Origin: Chlamydiota bacterium
Lineage (GTDB): Bacteria > Chlamydiota > Chlamydiia > Chlamydiales > Rhabdochlamydiaceae
Length of the DNA stretch: 64,000 bases
Direction of reading: 5' to 3'
Assembly: GCA_026398435.1 (NCBI GenBank)
Contig: JAPLSW010000033.1
Coordinates: 49,762-113,761 of the forward strand
This document shows positions 59,434 to 64,000 of this stretch, in pieces. How positions within the stretch are numbered: the first letter of the stretch is position 1; each line of letters starts with the position of its first letter. The notes beneath the pieces are model-generated. The model did not search any database and was not told where the DNA came from. It worked only from the letters and a program-made list of their open reading frames with translations. A program made the translations under genes and the position numbers.

Positions 59434-60862
59434 CGACTCTCTCTACCAATCCCCACTATCTGCTCGCTATGCCAGCAAAGAAATGTCCTCTATTTTCTCA
59501 GACAAACACAAGTATATCACCTGGAGAAAACTTTGGATTGCCCTTGCTGAAACAGAGCAATCCTTGGGCCTTGCTATAACTGACTCCCAAATTCAAAGCA
59601 TGAGAGCCCATTTATATGAGCTTGATCTTAATCTTGTAGCTGAATACGAAAAAAACTTAAAACACGATGTGATGGCCCACCTGCATGCTTTTGGGGACCT
59701 TTGTCCAGAAGCTAAGGGGATTATTCATTTGGGAGCAACTTCTTGCTTTGTAACTGATAACACCGATCTTCTGCAGATGAAAGAAGGATTAAAACTCCTC
59801 CACACAAAACTTATCCAAGCTATCCGTAATGTAGCAAGTTTTGCGCAGGATAATACCTCACTGGCCTGTCTTAGCTATACCCATTTTCAGCCGGCTCAGC
59901 CGACAACTGTTGGAAAAAGAGCCTGCCTATGGCTTCAAGACCTTCTAATGGATTTACATGATTTCGAAGAGAAAATTCACTCTCTTCGGTTTCTTGGAGC
60001 CAAGGGAGCAACCGGCACGCAAAGCTCTTTTTTATCCCTCTTCAATCAAGACCACCATAAGGTCAAGCAACTCGATGTAGCCATAGCCAAAGCCATGGGT
60101 TTTGAGCTCCTAATTCCTGTATCTGGACAAACGTATACAAGAAAGCAAGACATCAGAATTTTCAGCGTTTTAAGCAGCTTTGCAGCAACAGCTCATAAGA
60201 TAGCAACAGACATTCGGCTTTTAGCACATCTTAAGGAACTGGAAGAGCCGTTTGGAAAGCAGCAAATCGGATCCTCGGCGATGCCTCATAAACGCAATCC
60301 TATGCGCTCAGAAAGAATTTGTGGACTCGCTAGATTTCTTATGTCGCTCAACGAAAACCCCCTTTACACAGCATCAACTCAATGGCTAGAAAGAAGTTTA
60401 GATGATTCCGCTAATCGAAGACTTTGCATTCCCGAAGCATTCCTCACAGCTGATGGCATTTTAAACCTTCTTATCCATATTTTTTCTGGCCTTGTCGTCT
60501 ACCCTGTCATCATCCGCAGAAACCTTTTAGAAGAGCTCCCCTTCATGGCCATGGAGAGCATTCTTATGCATGCGACAAAAAAAGGGAAAGACCGGCAGTC
60601 TCTTCACGAACGCTTAAGACAGTATAGCATGGAATCAGCAACACTCCTAAAAGAGGGGGGCTCTGCAGGAGATCTTCTCGAAAAGATCATTGCAGACCCT
60701 TCTTTTGATCTAACACGCGCAGAATTAAATGAGCTTATGAAAGAAGAGCACTTTATAGGTAGAGCCCCAAACCAAGTGGAAGAATTTCTCCGCGATGAAG
60801 TTCAGCCCTTACTAAAAAAATATGAGCATATCTCCACCTATAATCCTGTAGTTTTTGTTTAA
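59426..60862 (+). CDS. purB: Adenylosuccinate lyase
   Basis: 478 residues from the ATG at 59426, which overlaps the pGP6-D stop by 8 bases. Fumarase-superfamily signature GSSAMPHKRNPMRSER holds the catalytic serine loop; the His segments are in HLGATSCFVTDN and YTHFQPAQPTT. The length and YKYITWRKLWIALAE-type start fit the PurB branch with the longer C-terminal part. It releases fumarate from adenylosuccinate (giving AMP) and from SAICAR. No other purine gene is in the window; many Chlamydiae lack de novo synthesis, so a salvage role (IMP to AMP with purA) is likely. Confidence 0.92.
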   Translation: MNSDSLYQSPLSARYASKEMSSIFSDKHKYITWRKLWIALAETEQSLGLAITDSQIQSMRAHLYELDLNLVAEYEKNLKHDVMAHLHAFGDLCPEAKGIIHLGATSCFVTDNTDLLQMKEGLKLLHTKLIQAIRNVASFAQDNTSLACLSYTHFQPAQPTTVGKRACLWLQDLLMDLHDFEEKIHSLRFLGAKGATGTQSSFLSLFNQDHHKVKQLDVAIAKAMGFELLIPVSGQTYTRKQDIRIFSVLSSFAATAHKIATDIRLLAHLKELEEPFGKQQIGSSAMPHKRNPMRSERICGLARFLMSLNENPLYTASTQWLERSLDDSANRRLCIPEAFLTADGILNLLIHIFSGLVVYPVIIRRNLLEELPFMAMESILMHATKKGKDRQSLHERLRQYSMESATLLKEGGSAGDLLEKIIADPSFDLTRAELNELMKEEHFIGRAPNQVEEFLRDEVQPLLKKYEHISTYNPVVFV

Positions 60863-60916
60863 TCTAATTTGCTTTATCCCTTAGTATCGAGAAAATATCC
60901 TAAGGAGTCTTTTCTT

Positions 60917-61711
60917 ATGCCCTACGCAAATGTTAACGGAATAAAGCTCTATTACGAAGTGCATGGAGAGGGCCCAAGCCTTGTTCTGATACAGGGATTT
61001 ACCCGCAATTCCCTCATGTGGAATCCTATAGTCGAGATCCTTAAAAAAAACTACCAGCTCATTCTACTCGATAACCGAGGCAGCGGGAGATCTCAACACC
61101 CAAGCCCTCCCTATTCCATAGAAATGATGGCTAAAGATACTACCTGCCTTTTAGACAGCCTCAACATTAAAGAGGCTTTTTTCCTAGGTCATTCTATGGG
61201 TGGAGCAATCGCCCTACAAATCTGCATCGACAGCCCAGAAAGGGTAAAAAAAGCCGTCATTTGCTCCTCTTTTGCTAAAGTTCCAGAAACTTCTCTTATA
61301 CAAATTGATACTGTCCGCGATATGGCAAATGCTGGAGTTCCCAGAGAATTTATCATGCAAACGATCTTGCCTTGGCTCTTTAGCAGCCAATGTCTTGAAG
61401 GAAAGGGATCACAAGAATACCTTATAAAAGCCATGATAAATGACCCCTATCCACAAAAACCTGAAGGATATTTAGGACAGGGAGAGGCTCTTAAAGCCTA
61501 TAACAGCGTAGATAAGCTCTCAAAGATACAGAACCCCTGTCTTCTCCTTGTCGGAGAGAATGATCTGTATACACCGATCTCTTGCTCAAATTTACTAAAA
61601 GAGAAAATAAAAATGGCCCAGATGAAGATAATTCCTCATCAAGGCCATATGATCACTGAAGAAGTTCCAGAGTTGCTTTGTAATGAAATCAAAGCCTTTC
61701 TGACATCTTAG
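60917..61711 (+). CDS. Alpha/beta hydrolase
   Basis: 264 residues from the ATG at 60917, set by TAAGGAGT ten bases before. Oxyanion region LVLIQGFTRNSLMW, DNRGSGRS, nucleophile elbow GHSMGG, acid GENDLYTP and His HQGHMI near the end: an intact Ser-Asp-His triad. No signal peptide; cytoplasmic. The group includes 3-oxoadipate enol-lactonase-like, epoxide-hydrolase-like and BioH-like esterases, and the sequence does not decide among them. It follows purB by 54 bases and its end overlaps the convergent small gene by four bases. Confidence 0.85.
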   Translation: MPYANVNGIKLYYEVHGEGPSLVLIQGFTRNSLMWNPIVEILKKNYQLILLDNRGSGRSQHPSPPYSIEMMAKDTTCLLDSLNIKEAFFLGHSMGGAIALQICIDSPERVKKAVICSSFAKVPETSLIQIDTVRDMANAGVPREFIMQTILPWLFSSQCLEGKGSQEYLIKAMINDPYPQKPEGYLGQGEALKAYNSVDKLSKIQNPCLLLVGENDLYTPISCSNLLKEKIKMAQMKIIPHQGHMITEEVPELLCNEIKAFLTS

Positions 61712-61923
61712 TTGTTTGTTGCAGCTTCTTGAGTTGCTTCTACTGGTTGTTTCTTTAAAAGAAGAGCAGCGTCAGCTTCTTCGTTTGTAGAAACAATTTC
61801 TTGCATTTGCTGCTCAATACCTTGAGCTTCATCTGCAGTGATTTCCTGAGAAACATCAGCAAATCCCATTTGAGCAAAAAGTATTGCTACGCCAAAAACA
61901 CTCATAATTTTCTTAGAATTCAT
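61708..61923 (-). CDS. Small exported acidic protein, 71 residues
   Basis: Signal peptide MNSKKIMSVFGVAILFAQMGFADV (cleavage near FAD), then 48 residues rich in Glu, Gln and Ala (EITADEAQGIEQQMQEIVSTNEEADAALL) predicted helical, ending EAATNN. Shine-Dalgarno AGGAGAAA lies before the ATG at 61923. No Cys. Periplasmic or secreted. Not recognised. Similar in style to the 47-residue gene at 27145-27288, though not homologous by eye. Confidence 0.65.
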   Translation of the reverse strand: MNSKKIMSVFGVAILFAQMGFADVSQEITADEAQGIEQQMQEIVSTNEEADAALLLKKQPVEATQEAATNN

Positions 61924-62154
61924 AAATTTTCTCCTGTTATAACAGTCATAATTTGTTTAAGCCATCTATACTTCATCGCAGAAAAAATCATTAAAAAAAA
62001 GAGTTTTCCGCTCTTACCTTTTAGATTTTCTAAATTATTTTAGCAGCTAGCCTGCGATATTCAAAATAATATATACCGCTTAAAAACTTGTCCATTGTAC
62101 AACTAAAGCGATTAACCGTCCCAGACAAACTGCATTTTTCTCCCTAACTTCTGC

Positions 62155-62190
62155 AAAAAAGGCCCAGGATCCTCCCTATGAAAAGGGATC
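62155..62190 (-). terminator. Candidate terminator of dapA
   Basis: On the minus strand GATCCC...GGGAGGATC forms an interrupted stem and is followed by CTGGGCCTTTTTT. It lies 20 bases after the dapA stop. Confidence 0.5.
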
Positions 62191-62207
62191 GTTTAAAAAA
62201 AATAAAG

Positions 62208-63113
62208 CTAAAGGACGCTTAGAGGAATCTCTTTTTCTTGAATCTGAGTCTCCCAAATAGCTCCGTGCAAAGCTCTAGCAATTTGCTCTTTAACAACTTC
62301 TTTTGGCTCAATAAGGGGCAGTCGAAGATAGGGCTCGCAACGTTTAAGCAAGCTTACTGCATACTTTACCCCTTGCGGATTCGTTTCTAGAAAAAGCGCA
62401 TTGCAAAGAGGTAGGTATTTGGCAAGCAATACTCGGGCCCGGGTATAATCACCCTCTATACAGGAAGCTACAAGCTCTTTCCACGGCCCTGGGATCACAT
62501 TAGCAACTACAGAGATTACTCCTTTAGCACCAAGAGCTATCAAGGGTAGAGTTAATGCATCATCGCCAGAAAAAAAGCTGGCAGAGGATATCCTCATAAA
62601 TTCTGCAGCGAGCTGAATATCACCTGAGGCATCTTTAATACCTATTACCTGTGGAATCAGGCAGAGATCGCTTAATTGCTCCGCTGAGAATTTTATCCCT
62701 GTTCTTCCGGGATGGTGATAAACAATTACGGGAAGTCCGACATTTGCAATTCGACTAAAGTGCTCATAGCACCCTTCAAATGTTGGCTTATTGTAGTAAG
62801 GAACAATAACAAGGCAGCCATCAGCGCCATTTTCTTTAGCAGCCTCTGTATTTCGAGCAGAGACCCTTGTATCATTTGTTCCCGTACCCATGATAACAGG
62901 TACTCTTCCTTTTGCCTCTCTTACTGCACTGCGTAGTAATTCTATTTGTTCTTCAGGAGAAAGGGTAGAGCCCTCTCCTGTTGTTCCGCAAATAACAAGG
63001 GCATCTGTTTTTTCTTCTATGTGCCATAAAACTAGATTGCGAAATCCTATAAAATCAACTTCCCCATTTTCAAGAAAGGGGGTAATGATAGCAGCAATGG
63101 ATCCTTGTAACAT
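62208..63113 (-). CDS. dapA: 4-hydroxy-tetrahydrodipicolinate synthase
   Basis: 301 residues. First step of the diaminopimelate/lysine branch: pyruvate + aspartate semialdehyde. TIM barrel with GTTGEGSTLSPEEQ (T-T-G-E pyruvate site), the catalytic Tyr in VIVYHHPGRTG (usual YNVPGRT), and Schiff-base Lys in VIGIKDASGD. ATG at 63113 gives the typical MLQGSIAAIITPF start. The DAP product feeds peptidoglycan stems, in line with mreC and dacB in the window. Single gene here; other dap genes lie outside. Confidence 0.95.
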   Translation of the reverse strand: MLQGSIAAIITPFLENGEVDFIGFRNLVLWHIEEKTDALVICGTTGEGSTLSPEEQIELLRSAVREAKGRVPVIMGTGTNDTRVSARNTEAAKENGADGCLVIVPYYNKPTFEGCYEHFSRIANVGLPVIVYHHPGRTGIKFSAEQLSDLCLIPQVIGIKDASGDIQLAAEFMRISSASFFSGDDALTLPLIALGAKGVISVVANVIPGPWKELVASCIEGDYTRARVLLAKYLPLCNALFLETNPQGVKYAVSLLKRCEPYLRLPLIEPKEVVKEQIARALHGAIWETQIQEKEIPLSVL

Positions 63114-63266
63114 AAAAGCCTCTACAATTTCTTAAATCCTGATCTATTTCCATTGTAAACGAAGAAGCTCTTCTCACAAGAAAAAAAATTACAAAAAAAC
63201 CTTTTAAATATTTCTCCCAATGACTTAAGTTGTTCCCAATTTAAAAAACCCTTTCTAGGAGTGCTT

Positions 63267-63881
63267 TTGAACAAGATTTTCATCTTTCTTATAGTTCTAT
63301 TCAGTCAAACACTTCCCCTTCCAGCAGAAGAAATCAATGTAGTAACCCTTCCTAAAGGAGGGACTAATCTTCTACATAAAGCAGTTGAATTAATTTCTGG
63401 AGATAATCTAATTCTTGGGTCCACAATCACTACAAAGAATAATAACACCATACTATTGCATCATTTGTGGAAGGGTATCGTCCCTTTATTTAAAAACAAA
63501 AAAAGCAAAAACATCTTATTAGTAAGAGATATTAGAGATGCCATCGTCTCCCAAAAATATTGGATAAATAAAGTAGAAAACTGGGGAGGGAAAGGAGCTA
63601 TAATGTCCGACGAGGAAGTTTCTCGTTTTAGTGCTTTAAGTTCTGATGAGCAAATTTCTTATTTAATTCAACAAGACTCTTCTCGAGAGTTCATGCAACA
63701 TTTCTCAAAATCCATCATCCAGATTGCGAAGGATACTCAAGCTTATATTATTAAGTATGAAGATCTCGTGGGAGCTAAAGGTGGAGGAGATGACATAAAA
63801 CAAAAAGAGACAATAAAACACTTAGCATCCCTTCTTGGATATGATATTTCTGATGAAAAAGCTGCACTTGTGGGTGAGTAG
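63267..63881 (+). CDS. Exported sulfotransferase-like protein (short or truncated)
   Basis: 204 residues from a TTG at 63267, five bases after AGGAG; the in-frame GTG at 63261 overlaps that Shine-Dalgarno. Signal peptide (NKIFIFLIVLFSQTLPLPAEE). The mature part has the PAPS-binding loop LPKGGTNLLHKAV (residues 28-40, usual PKSGTTWL), the 3'-phosphate motif RDIRDAIVS (87-95, usual RDPRDVxVS) and KYEDLVG (usual YEDL). A Gly-rich GAKGGGDD follows. The usual final part (RKGxxGDW) is missing: the protein stops at AALVGE. Either a short family or a truncated gene. A signal peptide on a PAPS enzyme suggests use outside the bacterium. Confidence 0.65.
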   Translation: MNKIFIFLIVLFSQTLPLPAEEINVVTLPKGGTNLLHKAVELISGDNLILGSTITTKNNNTILLHHLWKGIVPLFKNKKSKNILLVRDIRDAIVSQKYWINKVENWGGKGAIMSDEEVSRFSALSSDEQISYLIQQDSSREFMQHFSKSIIQIAKDTQAYIIKYEDLVGAKGGGDDIKQKETIKHLASLLGYDISDEKAALVGE

Positions 63882-64000
63882 AGCTTCCCTCGAAGAATAA
63901 AGATTCAAAAAAACATTATTCTTCTTGCTCTATGAAGAAATTTAGAAAGACACTCTGATCACAATTTCATCCAACAGATTCATTACCTGTTTTCCAAGAC

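Noticed and set aside
63892..63924. Terminator after the sulfotransferase-like gene
   Set aside because: 9-bp AT-rich stem with a 15-base loop; too weak to call.
63942..64000. Possible 3' end of a leftward gene at the window edge (open frame ending in TAA at 63944-63942)
   Set aside because: Only about 19 codons are visible and no family pattern can be read.

Overview
The window comes from a member of the phylum Chlamydiae, most likely an environmental ('Chlamydia-like') lineage rather than Chlamydiaceae. The strongest evidence is a near-colinear chlamydial sigma-66 gene (rpoD). Several gene neighbourhoods also match, from memory, the C. trachomatis order: rpoD / hypothetical / rpsT; tyrB-mreC and recB-recC-ygeD(lplT); thrS-parA-pGP6D; and gspD-gspE-gspF. 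Proteins of the MOMP, CT372 and Lpg1974 outer-membrane types are present. The large Lpg1974-type barrel, dapA, purB, coaD and the long accessory proteins point to Simkania-, Waddlia- or Rhabdochlamydia-like relatives. The family cannot be fixed from the window alone.

Layout. 1-3.2 kb: end of a VWA-domain protein, rsmD, coaD and a major outer-membrane barrel gene. 3.3-10.7 kb: an accessory block with an orphan gene, a large ankyrin-repeat protein carrying a candidate cysteine-protease-like C-terminus, a long exported YwqK/MORN-variant repeat protein, a lysine-rich SWIB-domain chromatin protein and a small membrane protein. 10.7-18.1 kb: one leftward type II secretion operon (a GspC-position gene, then gspD, E, F, G, H). 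18.3-27.2 kb: glycan and surface genes (a two-domain exported fucosyltransferase-like protein, a GT4 glycosyltransferase, two tandem TagF-like glycerophosphotransferase paralogues) mixed with dus and mutY. 27.4-31.5 kb: an Inc-like membrane protein, mreC, tyrB, a structured tandem repeat and tRNA-Ala(GGC). 31.5-37.1 kb: dinG, rpoD, two small hypotheticals, rpsT. 37.1-48.8 kb: the overlapping run recC-recB-recD-dacB and a divergent lplT-like transporter. 48.8-55.9 kb: an orphan protein, two outer-membrane barrels and a 966-residue conserved-looking protein. 56.0-61.7 kb: thrS-parA-pGP6D-purB and a hydrolase. 61.7-64 kb: a small exported peptide, dapA and a sulfotransferase-like exported protein.

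How the genes work together. Envelope assembly dominates: dapA (DAP/lysine branch), dacB and mreC fit a peptidoglycan-dependent division apparatus. The type II secretion operon would move Sec-exported proteins across the outer membrane, and the window holds several plausible cargos with signal peptides (YwqK-repeat protein, fucosyltransferase fusion, sulfotransferase-like protein). Possible host-directed proteins are the ankyrin/cysteine-protease-like protein and the bilobed-hydrophobic Inc-like protein.

Most novel candidates: (1) the ankyrin protein whose C-terminus has an H...N...Q-x4-C order like clan CE peptidases; (2) the GT10 plus NodZ/FUT8-like fucosyltransferase fusion with a Sec signal; (3) the 966-residue protein with a papain-like Q-N-V-G-S-C segment and a C-terminal DTNW...H segment; (4) a 55-bp tandem repeat with compensated hairpins before tRNA-Ala. 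All function calls rest on motif reading only; no database search was run.
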